Source of the DNA: an uncultured Oscillospiraceae bacterium
GTDB lineage: Bacteria > Bacillota > Clostridia > Oscillospirales > Oscillospiraceae
DNA: 51,764 bases
Reading direction: 5' to 3'
Assembly: GCA_947588955.1 (NCBI GenBank)
Contig: CANPYX010000016.1
Coordinates: forward strand, 1 to 51,764
The translations under genes were made by a program, and so were the position numbers. The notes under the pieces were generated by a model that made no database searches, was not told where the DNA came from, and was given only the letters and a program-made list of their open reading frames with translations. Positions 16,220 through 25,522 of the stretch are shown piece by piece (the stretch's first letter is position 1; each line of letters starts with the position of its first letter).

Positions 16220-18457
16220 ATGGATATTCAGGAAACCGCGAACCCGGCGGCAGACGCCGAAAAAGAAAATCTCACCCCGGACCCCTGCGAAGAGGCATAT
16301 AAGCGCCTTGAGGCGGCAATAGGGCAGGGCACCCAGATAAAGTCCACGGAAAAGATCCGCAAGGCATATGAGTTCGCTCGCGCCTCCCACGGCGACCAGC
16401 TTCGCAAGGACGGAAGCCCCTATATAACCCACCCCATCGCCGCCGCCGTCATAGTGGCTGAGATGGGCCTTGACGAGGAGTCCGTGATTGCCGCGCTCCT
16501 GCACGACGTCATCGAGGACACCCCCGTGACCCACGAGGAGGTGGCGCGCCGCTTCGGAGAGAGCGTCGCCGGCATCGTGGAGGGCGTGACCAAGCTTACA
16601 AAAATGCGCTACACCTCCAAGGAGGAGGAGCAGATGGAGAACCTGCGCAAAATGCTCCTGGCGATGGCCAGGGACATTCGCGTGGTGCTCATCAAAATGG
16701 CTGACCGCCTCCACAACATGCGAACCATGGAGTACCAGTCGCGGGAAAAGCAGCTGGAAAAATCCCGTGAGACAATGGAGATCTACGCCCCCATCGCCCA
16801 CAGACTGGGGATGCAGAAGATAAAGCTGGAGCTGGAGGACCTGTCCCTTCTCTACCTCGACCCCGTGGGCTACCGGGAGATCGAAAACGCCCTGAGGGAG
16901 CGGGAGGAGCGAAATTCCGGCTTCATGGAGCGCACCGAGAGCGCCATCCGCGCCAGAATGGACGAGGCGGGCATAAAATGCGCCGTCCAGTCCAGGACAA
17001 AGGACATTTACTCCATTTACAGGAAGATGTACGGCAAGTCCATGGAGTTTGAGGAGATCATGGACATCTACGCCTTCCGTGTGATAGTTGACGACATCGC
17101 CGAGTGCTACAACGTCTTGGGCTGTATCCACGAGCTCTACAAGCCCGTTCCGGGGCGGTTCAAGGACTACATCGGCACTCCCAAGCCCAATATGTACCAG
17201 TCCCTCCACACCACCGTTATAGGCTCCGAGGGCATACCCTTCGAGGTCCAGATACGCACATGGGAGATGCACCGCACCGCCGAGTACGGCATCGCCGCCC
17301 ACTGGAAATACAAGGAGGGCATACAGGGCAAGGGCGACGAGGACAAATTCGCCTGGATACGAAACCTCCTGGAGACTCAGGAGGACACCGACGCCCAGGA
17401 CTTCATCTCCAACCTGAAGGTGGATATGTTCGCCGACGAGGTGTTTGTCTTCACCCCCCACGGGGACGTGAAGAGCCTGCCCGCCGGCGCCACGCCCATT
17501 GACTTTGCCTACTCCATCCACTCCGCCATCGGCAACCGCATGAGCTGCGCCAAGGTCAACGGGCGCATAGTGCCCTTCTCCCACATCCTGCAAAACGGCG
17601 ACGTGGTGGAGGTGATAACCTCCGGCGCGTCCAAGGGTCCCAGCCGCGACTGGCTCACCCTGGTGAAGTCCTCCGAGGCGCGCAACAAAATACGCCAGTG
17701 GTTCAAAAAGGAGCGGCGCGAGGAGAACATCATCACCGGCAAAGCGGCGTTTGAGGCTGAAATGCGCCGCCAGGCGGTGCCCCTCACCGTCCTCTCCGAC
17801 GAGAAGGCGCTTCCCAGGATATTGGAGCGCATATCCGTCTCCGCGCTGGACGACATGTACGCCTCCATAGGCTACGGCGGGCTTTCGGCGCAGAAGACGG
17901 TGAACAACATAAAGGACGAGATGCGCCTTATAGAGCGCACCGCCCGCAAGCAGGGGATAGATCCCGTCTGGGCAAGCCCCGTGGGCAAGCAGCAAAAGGC
18001 CGTAAACGGCATAATCGTGGAGGGCATAGACAACTGCCTTGTCAAGTTCTCCCACTGCTGTATGCCCGTTCCGGGTGACGAGATCGTGGGCTTCATAACC
18101 CGCGGCTACGGCGTCTCCGTCCACCGCACCGACTGCAAAAACTATGACGCCTCCACACAGCGGGAGGAGGACCGGGACCGCTGGATTCGCGTCCACTGGG
18201 CGCCGGGCGAGGACGACCTCTACCAGACCGCCATCGCCATCACCGCCGCCGACCGGGACGGGCTCGTCATGGACATAGCCACTGTCCTAAGTTCCCTAAA
18301 GGTCAAGGTGGACGCCCTCACCGCCCGCAACCAGGGCGGCGGCATCGCCACCATCTTCATCACCATCCGCGTCCACGACAAATCCGAGCTGGGGACGGCC
18401 ATGGCGCGGATAATGAATGTCCGCTCCGTCAAGGAGGTAAAACGCCAAGGGGCGTAA
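16220..18457 (+). CDS. relA: Bifunctional (p)ppGpp synthetase/hydrolase Rel
   Basis: Stringent-response enzyme of 745 residues with all the long-RSH domains in order: HD hydrolase (T-H-P-I-A-A-A and L-L-H-D-V-I-E-D-T, so the metal-binding HD is intact), synthetase (G-R-F-K-D-Y-I-G-T-P-K and Y-Q-S-L-H-T), TGS (F-V-F-T-P-H-G-D-V-K-S-L-P), a zinc-finger/helical region and a C-terminal ACT domain. Both activities are expected to be functional. ATG 16220 follows AGGTGG. It lies 35 nt after recJ. Downstream is a 760-bp gene-free block, then dtd, which usually follows rel directly. Confidence 0.96.
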   Translation: MDIQETANPAADAEKENLTPDPCEEAYKRLEAAIGQGTQIKSTEKIRKAYEFARASHGDQLRKDGSPYITHPIAAAVIVAEMGLDEESVIAALLHDVIEDTPVTHEEVARRFGESVAGIVEGVTKLTKMRYTSKEEEQMENLRKMLLAMARDIRVVLIKMADRLHNMRTMEYQSREKQLEKSRETMEIYAPIAHRLGMQKIKLELEDLSLLYLDPVGYREIENALREREERNSGFMERTESAIRARMDEAGIKCAVQSRTKDIYSIYRKMYGKSMEFEEIMDIYAFRVIVDDIAECYNVLGCIHELYKPVPGRFKDYIGTPKPNMYQSLHTTVIGSEGIPFEVQIRTWEMHRTAEYGIAAHWKYKEGIQGKGDEDKFAWIRNLLETQEDTDAQDFISNLKVDMFADEVFVFTPHGDVKSLPAGATPIDFAYSIHSAIGNRMSCAKVNGRIVPFSHILQNGDVVEVITSGASKGPSRDWLTLVKSSEARNKIRQWFKKERREENIITGKAAFEAEMRRQAVPLTVLSDEKALPRILERISVSALDDMYASIGYGGLSAQKTVNNIKDEMRLIERTARKQGIDPVWASPVGKQQKAVNGIIVEGIDNCLVKFSHCCMPVPGDEIVGFITRGYGVSVHRTDCKNYDASTQREEDRDRWIRVHWAPGEDDLYQTAIAITAADRDGLVMDIATVLSSLKVKVDALTARNQGGGIATIFITIRVHDKSELGTAMARIMNVRSVKEVKRQGA

Positions 18458-18486
18458 TACGTCATAACGGAACTGACTTGAGGACC

Positions 18487-18846
18487 GCGCCTTTAATAGG
18501 CGCGGGGGATTACTTTCCTCTCTTTTTGAATTCGTCAAAAAGAGAGGAAAGTAACAAAGGAGAGAAAAACCGACCAAAGAGGGATAATGTTATCCCTCTC
18601 TGGACTCTCGGTTGGGGTCGGCAGAAGCTTTACGCGCCCTACCGTATAGTCTCACGACGGCTCCCGCGGTCTGAAACTTTCACGCACGGGCAGAAGGAAC
18701 GAAGCGCGGGTTCCCGTAAGCCGAATAGCACAGTCTCCGAACACGCTTAGCCGCTTAACGTGGTCTGGTAATTAGAACGCACTACCCTTCAACATCGCCG
18801 CGCTTTGGCTCTATAATCGGGCAAAATGTTTCAGAGCAGCTCCTAC
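18487..18846 (+). repeat. Family C structured repeat, copy C1
   Basis: Starts with a small hairpin GCGCC/GGCGC (18487-18503), then a perfect 20-bp stem (TTACTTTCC... at 18510-18529 with 18535-18554) and a purine-rich tail. A 10-bp hairpin AGAGGGATAA/TTATCCCTCT (18578-18599) follows, then a conserved block of about 235 nt (18611-18846). That block recurs inverted at 44431-44659 with most bases unchanged. Small open frames across it are shadows. No promoter or coding signal is evident. Confidence 0.75.
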
Positions 18847-19091
18847 ACGGCGTAAGCTGCCGCGTCTGTAATCTGACGCTCTACTTCTACATCCGCGCCC
18901 TCGGCTTCGCCATTGGGCGCTGGCGTTCAGTAATCGGAAGGTTCCCGTTCCCCGTCGCAACCGCTACCGGTCGAGTTCTCCGGGGGTGTCTCCAGTAGGG
19001 GGGCCTCAGCCCCCCTAACTGGTCGTTTTTAAAAGGGGATTGTCAAGGGGGAAAATCGAAATCCCCCTTGACCCGCTATTTCTCCTCTTTG
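18847..19091. other. Gene-free GC-rich segment with hairpins, between family C copies
   Basis: No convincing gene. It contains a hairpin AGTAGGGGGGC/GCCCCCCTAACT (18994-19020) and TCAAGGGGGA/TCCCCCTTGA (19043-19071). The part at 18847-18990 has no match elsewhere in this window that I can see. Together with C1 and C3 it forms one gene-free block of about 760 bp between rel and dtd. Confidence 0.5.
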
Positions 19092-19155
19092 TTACTTTCT
19101 CCTCTTTTGGCGGGACAAAAGAGGAGAAAGTAAGTCCCCCGCCATTTAATGGCGG
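19092..19155 (-). repeat. Family C repeat, hairpin-only copy C3 (inverted)
   Basis: Perfect 17-bp stem TTACTTTCTCCTCTTTT (19092-19108) with its complement (19117-19133), flanked by GTCCCCC and the palindrome CCGCCATTTAATGGCGG (19139-19155). Reading the minus strand gives the same order as C1: palindrome, GGGGGA, long stem, then GTAACAAAG plus purine tail. The long conserved block of C1/C2 is absent. Confidence 0.7.
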
Positions 19156-19223
19156 ACTCATTATAAAAAGCCCAACGGCTCAGGAGTGACAGCCTTCTGC
19201 CGAATTTGAAAGGAGTCTTTTCT

Positions 19224-19667
19224 TTGAGAGCAGTAGTCACGCGTGTCGCGTCCGCCTCCGTCGCCATCGACGGGGTCAATACGGCACGTATTAAAAAGGG
19301 ATTTTTGGTGCTCCTTGGGGTGCATCGGGAGGATACGGAGGAGGACGCGGTGTATCTTGCGGACCGGGTCTGCGGGCTCAGGGTATTTGAGGACGGGCTG
19401 GGGAAAATGAATCTGAATCTTGCCGCCGCCGGCGGGGAGATACTCTGTGTTTCCCAGTTTACGCTGTTTGCCGACACAAGCTCCCGAAGACCCGGCTTTA
19501 CCGAGGCGGCAAGACCTGAAATCGCGGTCCCGCTCTATGAGCTTTTCATGGCTGAGTGCCGGAAGAGGGGCTTTCATGTGGAGCACGGCGAGTTCGGCGC
19601 GGACATGAAGGTGGAGTCGGTGAACGACGGACCTGTGACAATAATTTTTGACACGAAAAAACAGTAA
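19224..19667 (+). CDS. dtd: D-aminoacyl-tRNA deacylase
   Basis: Removes D-amino acids wrongly attached to tRNAs. 147 residues, the standard length. It starts M-R-A-V-V-T-R-V and carries the two conserved active-site motifs S-Q-F-T-L and N-D-G-P-V-T. The start is TTG 19224, eight nt after AAGGAG; it gives the family's usual N-terminus. The dtd-MBL-hemZ order after rel is standard for Clostridia. Confidence 0.95.
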   Translation: MRAVVTRVASASVAIDGVNTARIKKGFLVLLGVHREDTEEDAVYLADRVCGLRVFEDGLGKMNLNLAAAGGEILCVSQFTLFADTSSRRPGFTEAARPEIAVPLYELFMAECRKRGFHVEHGEFGADMKVESVNDGPVTIIFDTKKQ

Positions 19668-19702
19668 AATCACCTGCGTTTCACTTATTAAGGGGGATAA
19701 AA

Positions 19703-20308
19703 ATGCTTATAAAGTGCATACCTGTCGGGCACATCGAGGCAAACTGCTACGTCGTCACCGACGAGAGCTCCTTGAAGTGCGCCGTCATCGACCCCGGCGA
19801 TGAGTTCAACACCATCATGGACTACATCGAGGAGACAAAGCTCCGTGTGGAGGCCATATTCCTGACCCACGGGCACTACGACCACACCGGCGCCGCCGTT
19901 GCCCTCAGCGAGGAGACGGGCGCGCCCATATGGATAAACAGGGCGGACGTCACGGACACTCCTGAGTCCTACCGCTTTTTGGCGACCGAGGGGACCAGGT
20001 TCTACTCCGACGGGGACACCGTGGACGTGGGGCTTTTGAGGTTCCGGGTTATGGAGACGCCGGGACACTCCGCGGGCTCCGTGACGCTCAAATGTCAGGA
20101 CGCGCTTTTTACGGGCGATACGCTCTTTGCCGGCTCCTGCGGGCGCACTGACCTCCCCGGCGGCGACTTCGAAAGGCTTATGGCGTCGCTGAGAAGGCTG
20201 GGGGACATACCGGGCAACTACGAGGTATACCCCGGACACATGGACCCCACCACGCTGGACGTGGAGAAGGCGAGCAACAGATACTTGAGATACGCGAGGG
20301 GACTATGA
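19703..20308 (+). CDS. MBL-fold metallohydrolase (glyoxalase II-like)
   Basis: 201 residues with the binuclear metal site T-H-G-H-Y-D-H (H-x-H-x-D-H), a second histidine in T-P-G-H-S-A-G-S, the aspartate in T-G-D-T-L-F-A-G, and the final histidine in Y-P-G-H-M. Closest to the YcbL/glyoxalase-II-like group. It overlaps hemZ by ATGA, so the two are translationally coupled. mgsA elsewhere in the window makes methylglyoxal, but a direct link is speculative. Confidence 0.9.
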   Translation: MLIKCIPVGHIEANCYVVTDESSLKCAVIDPGDEFNTIMDYIEETKLRVEAIFLTHGHYDHTGAAVALSEETGAPIWINRADVTDTPESYRFLATEGTRFYSDGDTVDVGLLRFRVMETPGHSAGSVTLKCQDALFTGDTLFAGSCGRTDLPGGDFERLMASLRRLGDIPGNYEVYPGHMDPTTLDVEKASNRYLRYARGL

Positions 20309-21780
20309 AGCTCTATCTTGTGGGCCATGAATACAAATACGCCGTGGAGCAGATAATGCTGGCGCTGTTCCCGGAGGCGCGGCCTGAGTACCCCACGGAG
20401 GGACCGGCGGCGGGGGACGACTATGCCGTTGTGGAGCTTGCCGGCGGCGGGGCGGAGTGCCGGGTGGAGCTGCGCATCAACGGAAAAACCGCCCGCGCTT
20501 CGGAAAAGGGCGATGTGTCGCTTCTCACCGAAAAGCGGGAGAGGGACAGGGAGTGCCAGAGGATAATTAAGCTTGCCTTTTACCACGCCGCCATGGAGAC
20601 CGTCGGGGAAAAGCCCGTCTGGGGGGCGCTCACCGGCATCAGACCGGGGACCATCGTGACAAGGCTCCTGGAAAAGGGCGTGAGCGACGCGGACGCCCTG
20701 GAAAAAATGGAAAAGGGCTACTTCGTCTCGCCTGAGAGGGCGCGTCTGTGCCTTGACACGGCAAAGGCGTCGCTGAGGACCGAGAGGGAGCTTGCGGAGG
20801 GGGACATCGCCCTGTACGTGGGGATACCCTTCTGCCCCACCCGCTGCGCCTATTGCTCCTTTGTGAGCCAGAGCGTGGAGAAGTCCATGGGCATGATACC
20901 CGCCTTTCTGGAGGCGCTCCACAGGGAGATCGCGGCGACGGCTCAAACGGCGCGGAGGCTGGGGCTCCGCCCCGTGGCGGTGTATATCGGCGGAGGCACG
21001 CCCACGACGCTCTCGGCAAATGAGCTTTCGGCGCTTCTGGGGTGGCTCCGGGAGGAGTTTGACCTTTCCCATGTGAGGGAATTTTGCGTGGAGGCGGGGC
21101 GGCCCGACACGGTGACGGAGGATAAGCTCCGGGCGCTTTCGGGCGTCACCAGGGTGAGCATAAATCCCCAGTCCATGTCGGACGCGGTGCTTCGCGCCAT
21201 AGGCAGGAGGCACACGGCGGAGGATATAAGGCAGGCTTACGCGCTCACAAGGAAAATACTCCCCTGCGAGGTGAATATGGACCTTATCGCGGGACTGCCC
21301 GCGGACACGCCGGATTCCTTTGAATCGACGGTGAGAGAGGTGCTGGAAATGGCGCCGGAGAACGTGACGGTCCACACCCTCGCCCTGAAAAAGGGCTCAA
21401 GGATAACAGAGGAGGACACCGCAAGACCCGGAAGGCGGGAGGTGGGGCTGATGCTGGACACGGCGGGCGCGCTTCTCACCCGGTCGGATTACAGGCCCTT
21501 CTACCTCTACCGGCAGAAGTTCATGTCCGGCGGGTTTGAAAACGTGGGCTGGTCAAAGCCGGGGTGCGAGAGCCTTTACAACATACTCATAATGGAGGAG
21601 CTTTGCACCATCCTCGCCATGGGCGGGGGCGGCTCAACAAAGCTTGTGGACAGGCGCTCCGGCAGGATAGAGAGGATATTTGACCCCAAATTCCCCAAGG
21701 AATACACCGAAAATATCGAAAAAATCATAGCCGATAAGGTCAAAATAGAGGCGTTTTATCGGGAAACAAGGGAGGAATGA
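20305..21780 (+). CDS. hemZ: Radical SAM coproporphyrinogen dehydrogenase-like HemZ
   Basis: 491 residues. The radical SAM [4Fe-4S] motif C-P-T-R-C-A-Y-C is at about residues 177-184, followed by the glycine-rich V-Y-I-G-G-G-T-P-T-T (SAM-binding). The N-terminal extension of about 150 residues distinguishes HemZ from HemN. HemN-type enzymes oxidise coproporphyrinogen III; the exact role of clostridial HemZ is less certain. It sits in the conserved dtd-MBL-hemZ row and its stop overlaps the next frame. Confidence 0.9.
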   Translation: MKLYLVGHEYKYAVEQIMLALFPEARPEYPTEGPAAGDDYAVVELAGGGAECRVELRINGKTARASEKGDVSLLTEKRERDRECQRIIKLAFYHAAMETVGEKPVWGALTGIRPGTIVTRLLEKGVSDADALEKMEKGYFVSPERARLCLDTAKASLRTERELAEGDIALYVGIPFCPTRCAYCSFVSQSVEKSMGMIPAFLEALHREIAATAQTARRLGLRPVAVYIGGGTPTTLSANELSALLGWLREEFDLSHVREFCVEAGRPDTVTEDKLRALSGVTRVSINPQSMSDAVLRAIGRRHTAEDIRQAYALTRKILPCEVNMDLIAGLPADTPDSFESTVREVLEMAPENVTVHTLALKKGSRITEEDTARPGRREVGLMLDTAGALLTRSDYRPFYLYRQKFMSGGFENVGWSKPGCESLYNILIMEELCTILAMGGGGSTKLVDRRSGRIERIFDPKFPKEYTENIEKIIADKVKIEAFYRETREE

Positions 21781-21782
21781 GC

Positions 21783-22718
21783 ATGGCTTACGGTATTGAC
21801 ACCATAAACCGGCGCGTCAGAGAGGACCCGGAGGGGTTCGTCGTTGACGCGGACAGGGCGTACTTCGCAAGGGTGTGCGAGGCCGCCGACGAGATAAGCG
21901 CAAATATGCACACCTGTCCGGTGGTGCTCCTCTCAGGCCCATCGGGAGCGGGAAAGACCACCACGGCGAAAAATATCGAGACCGAGCTGGAGGCACGGGG
22001 GATAAACTGCCACACCATCTCCATGGACAACTACTTCAACACCCTGGACCCCAGGACATGCCCCAGGACGCCGGAGGGGGAGATAGACTTTGAGTCCCCG
22101 AAGCTTTTGGACATGGACCTTTTGAACGAGCACTTCGCCATGCTCTCCAGGGGAGAGGAGATAAAGGTGCCGTATTTCATGTTCACCCGCCAGAAGCGGG
22201 CAGCCAGCCAGTTCACAAGGCTGCGCCTTGCGCCCAACGAGGTGGCGATATTCGAGGGCATCCACGCCCTCAACGACGACATCACCGGCAAAAATCCCGG
22301 CGCCTTCGCCCTCTATATCGCCGCCACTTCATCCATTGAGTTTCCCGACGGGAAGGTTTTCCGCCCTGAGTGGGTGCGGCTGGTGCGGCGCGTGGTCAGG
22401 GACAACAACTTCCGGGGCGCGGACGCTGAGTGCACACTGACGCTCTGGCCCAACGTCATGCGCGGGGAGCGGGAGCACATCACGCCATATATTCCCAAAG
22501 CGAGGCTGAAGCTGGACTCCTCGCTGGAATACGAGATGAGCGTCTTGGCGCCACTGGCCCTGCCGCTTTTTAAAAAGCTCACCCGGGACAAGCCCGCCTT
22601 CGGGGAGGTGGAGGAGCTCATACCGCTTTTGGAGCGGTTCGAGCCCCTGGACGAAAAGTACGTCCCCGCCACATCCCTCCTTCGGGAGTTCATAGGCGGC
22701 GGAATATACGAATACTAA
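21783..22718 (+). CDS. Uridine kinase-like nucleoside kinase
   Basis: P-loop kinase: L-S-G-P-S-G-A-G-K-T-T-T (Walker A) near residue 50, S-M-D-N-Y-F (base-binding DxxY region), and F-E-G-I-H-A-L-N matching uridine kinase. About 311 residues, longer than Udk, with an extra N-terminal segment like the Clostridia/Thermotoga nucleoside kinases. ATG 21783 is chosen because AAGGGAGG lies 7 nt before it; ATG 21777 would be only 1 nt from it. Substrate (uridine, cytidine or other) unproven. Confidence 0.88.
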   Translation: MAYGIDTINRRVREDPEGFVVDADRAYFARVCEAADEISANMHTCPVVLLSGPSGAGKTTTAKNIETELEARGINCHTISMDNYFNTLDPRTCPRTPEGEIDFESPKLLDMDLLNEHFAMLSRGEEIKVPYFMFTRQKRAASQFTRLRLAPNEVAIFEGIHALNDDITGKNPGAFALYIAATSSIEFPDGKVFRPEWVRLVRRVVRDNNFRGADAECTLTLWPNVMRGEREHITPYIPKARLKLDSSLEYEMSVLAPLALPLFKKLTRDKPAFGEVEELIPLLERFEPLDEKYVPATSLLREFIGGGIYEY

Positions 22719-22817
22719 TGATTATTTTGCTTTGTAAGTGCATTATACCTCAAAGATAAGTAAATGTCAAGTAAAATTTTAAAGTAAAGTAAAATACAGC
22801 AAGATTTGCAATGTTTT

Positions 22818-22978
22818 ATACTAATATCTATTTAAAAAGAGACACCGAGCGGCGAGTATTTTTCGCGTCAGGCAAGGAAAGCGCCGCAGGGAATACTGTA
22901 TGTATTTCCAAGGCGGCTGACGCGGCATGGCGCGAAAAAGACCGGCGCGAATGGCTTTTTTTAATTAGATATTAGTAT
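22818..22978 (-). repeat. Family B MITE-like element, copy B2
   Basis: 161 bp, in the orientation opposite to B1, with the same terminal inverted repeats (ATACTAATATCTA ends) and a near-identical interior. The region 22719-23116 otherwise holds only AT-rich DNA with no gene. Confidence 0.85.
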
Positions 22979-23116
22979 TAGGTGCCGGAGGGGGAGCGGT
23001 ACGTTGACGGGCCCCCTCTGGTGTTATTTTATTCAAAAGTGTTAAAAGTTTGTCAATCACTACTCAAAATAAAGGTCAAAAGGACGAAAAAAACATAAAA
23101 ATATCCTTATTATTTA

Positions 23117-23178
23117 TTGCGGGCGGGGGACGGGCTGTGATATACTGTAAAGTGCCGAATCGGTATCGGGGATTCGGC
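23117..23178 (+). promoter_or_regulatory. rnf operon promoter and leader hairpin
   Basis: TTGCGG (23117-23122), 18-nt spacer, extended -10 TGATATACT (TATACT at 23141-23146). The leader then carries an 8-bp hairpin GCCGAATC/GATTCGGC (23154-23178), about 30 nt before the rnfC start. No U tract follows the hairpin, so it is not a clear attenuator. Confidence 0.65.
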
Positions 23179-23207
23179 GAAGGTCAATTGATAGGGAGGA
23201 AGGATAC

Positions 23208-24584
23208 GTGGGTTCAGTGAAATTACCCAAGCTTCATGGCGTCCATGTTCCCCACAGGAAGAACACGGCGGCGATGGCACCGGTGAGGATGCCGGTCCCG
23301 CCCACGGTGACGATACCGATGTCCATGCACATCGGCGCGCCGGCGGTTCCCGCGGTGAAGGTGGGCGACACGGTGAAGGTGGGACAGCTTATTGCCGCGC
23401 CCGGCGGCTTTGTGTCCTCGCCTGTTTACTCCAGCGTCTCCGGGAAGGTGAAAAAAATCGACGACATGCTCATGTCCTCCGGCCGCTTTATGAAGGCGAT
23501 CACCATCGAGGCGGACGGGGAGCAGGCGGTACTTGAGGGGATAGCGCCCCCCGATGTCACGGACCTTCCGTCCTTCATAAGCGCGGTGAGGGACAGCGGA
23601 GTTGTGGGTCTTGGCGGCGCGGGCTTCCCCACGGCGGTGAAGCTGAGCGTGAAGGACCTAAAGCAGGTGGAGGCGGTGATCATCAACGGCGCGGAGTGCG
23701 AGCCGTATGTCACCTCGGATACCCGCACAATGCTGGACGACGCCGCGCTTGTGCGCAGGGGCATCGAGCTTTTGCAAAGGTACCTGGAGGCAAAGCGGGT
23801 GGTCATCGGCATCGAGTCCAACAAGCCGGAGTGCGTGAAAAGGATGAGGGAGGAGACCTCCGGAATGACCGGCGTTGAGGTCATGGCCCTGCCGCCGCTC
23901 TACCCGCAGGGAGGCGAAAAGGTGCTCATCTACAACACCACCGGCAGGATAGTCCCGGAGGGGAAGCTCCCCCTGGACGCGGGCGCGATAGTCATAAACT
24001 GCACCACTCTGGCGGCGATAGCCAGGTACATAGACACGGGTATGCCGCTGGTGGAGAAGGTGGTGACCGTGGACGGCTCGGCGGTGAAGGAGCCGAAGAA
24101 CGTCATAGCCCCCATCGGAGCCTCCATGCAGTCGCTTTTTGACTTCTGCGGGGGGTTCAAATCCGAGCCCAAAAAGGTCCTCTACGGCGGGCCCATGATG
24201 GGGATAGCGGTGCCAAATACGGACTTCCCCGTTATGAAGAACACCAACGCGATTCTGGCGCTGGACGAGAAGGACGCCACGCTTCCAGAGCCCACGGCCT
24301 GCATACGCTGCGGGCGGTGCGTGGACGCCTGCCCCTTAGGGCTCATGCCGGCGGCGATAGAGGCGGCGTACAACAAGAAAAACGTGGATAAGCTCAGGGC
24401 GCTGAAAGCGAACCTGTGCATGGAGTGCGGTTGCTGCTCCTTCGCCTGCCCTGCCAAGCGTATGCTGGTGCAGACGAACAAGCTCGCCAAGGGGCTCATC
24501 GCCGCCGACAACGCGGCGAAGAAGGCCGAGGCTGAGCGGAAGGCTAACGCGGAAAAGGCGGGAAAGGAGGAGGCGGTAAAATGA
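23208..24584 (+). CDS. rnfC: Rnf complex subunit C
   Basis: Peripheral subunit that carries NADH and FMN sites in the Rnf ferredoxin:NAD+ oxidoreductase, which pumps Na+ or H+. 458 residues, with the glycine-rich nucleotide region G-L-G-G-A-G-F-P-T-A-V-K and two [4Fe-4S] motifs, C-I-R-C-G-R-C-V-D-A-C-P and C-M-E-C-G-C-C-S-F-A-C-P. The C-terminus is a short Lys/Ala/Glu-rich tail. The start is GTG 23208, after GGGAGG. First gene of the rnfCDGEAB operon. Confidence 0.95.
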   Translation: MGSVKLPKLHGVHVPHRKNTAAMAPVRMPVPPTVTIPMSMHIGAPAVPAVKVGDTVKVGQLIAAPGGFVSSPVYSSVSGKVKKIDDMLMSSGRFMKAITIEADGEQAVLEGIAPPDVTDLPSFISAVRDSGVVGLGGAGFPTAVKLSVKDLKQVEAVIINGAECEPYVTSDTRTMLDDAALVRRGIELLQRYLEAKRVVIGIESNKPECVKRMREETSGMTGVEVMALPPLYPQGGEKVLIYNTTGRIVPEGKLPLDAGAIVINCTTLAAIARYIDTGMPLVEKVVTVDGSAVKEPKNVIAPIGASMQSLFDFCGGFKSEPKKVLYGGPMMGIAVPNTDFPVMKNTNAILALDEKDATLPEPTACIRCGRCVDACPLGLMPAAIEAAYNKKNVDKLRALKANLCMECGCCSFACPAKRMLVQTNKLAKGLIAADNAAKKAEAERKANAEKAGKEEAVK

Positions 24585-25522
24585 ACGAGCTGAAGGTAAG
24601 CGTTTCCCCGCACCTGCGCAGTACGCGCACCACGCAGAACATAATGCTGGACGTGCTCATAGCCCTGTGCCCGGCGCTTGTGGCGTCAGTCATAATTTTC
24701 GGGATACGGTCACTGTTGCTGACGCTTGTGTCCGCCGCCGCGTGCGTCGCCTGCGAGTACATTTGGGAGAGGCTCATGAAAAAGCCGATCACCGTTTCGG
24801 ACCTGTCGGCTGTTGTGACGGGCGTTCTGCTGGCGTTCAACGTGCCGGCGTCCATGCCGGTGTGGGAGCTCATCGTCGGGGACGTGGTGGCGATAATCTG
24901 CGTCAAGATGCTCTTTGGCGGCATAGGCTGTAACTTTGTGAACCCGGCGCTGGTGGGGCGCGTGGTGATGTTCTTTTCCTTCACCGGCGACATGACGAAT
25001 TACCAGTTCCCCACCTTCATGGCGGGGAAGGTGGACGCGCTTTCCAGCGCCACGCCCCTGGCTGTCATAAGGAACGGCGAGCTGGGCTGGGAATACTTCG
25101 GGCGGCTCCTTCTGGGTACGCACGGGGGCGTTCTCGGCGAGACCTGCGCGCTGGCGCTGATCATAGGCGGCGTGTATCTTTGCGCGAGAAGGGTGATAAA
25201 GCCCATCATACCCTTGGCGTACATAGGCTCCACACTGCTTTTCGGGTGGATTTTCGGCTCGCCCCAGCCGGTGCTGGCGGTGTTCTCCGGCGGGCTCATG
25301 CTGGGCGCCATATTCATGGCGACGGACTACGTGACGAGCCCCACAACGAATCTGGGCAAGCTCATATTCGGCATGGGGTGCGGGCTCCTGACGGCGATGA
25401 TGCGCACGTTCGCAAGCTCCGCCGGCGCCGTGACCTTCTCGATACTTCTTATGAACCTTGTGGTGCCCTACATCAATGACCTGACGGCGCCCAAGCCCTT
25501 TGGAGGTGTGACGGAGAAATGA
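24581..25522 (+). CDS. rnfD: Rnf complex subunit D
   Basis: 313-residue integral membrane subunit with about 9-10 helices. RnfD carries a covalently bound FMN; the threonine in the S-A-T-P-L segment (S-S-A-T-P-L-A-V) matches the known S-x-A-T attachment site. G-I-G-C-N-F-V-N-P-A-L-V-G is a conserved family segment. It overlaps rnfC and rnfG by 4 bp each. Confidence 0.95.
   Translation: MNELKVSVSPHLRSTRTTQNIMLDVLIALCPALVASVIIFGIRSLLLTLVSAAACVACEYIWERLMKKPITVSDLSAVVTGVLLAFNVPASMPVWELIVGDVVAIICVKMLFGGIGCNFVNPALVGRVVMFFSFTGDMTNYQFPTFMAGKVDALSSATPLAVIRNGELGWEYFGRLLLGTHGGVLGETCALALIIGGVYLCARRVIKPIIPLAYIGSTLLFGWIFGSPQPVLAVFSGGLMLGAIFMATDYVTSPTTNLGKLIFGMGCGLLTAMMRTFASSAGAVTFSILLMNLVVPYINDLTAPKPFGGVTEK

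Noticed and set aside
16187-18196. Long open frame antisense to rel (669 codons), and similar long frames opposite aspS, hisS, recJ, gltB and glnA
   Set aside because: They mirror well-supported genes, lack ribosome sites and family motifs, and are expected in GC-rich codon-biased DNA.
18478-18750. 90-codon frame in the rel-dtd gap, and the 87-codon frame at 44241-44504
   Set aside because: They lie across repeat families A and C, in hairpin arms whose sequence changes between copies; no frame is conserved.
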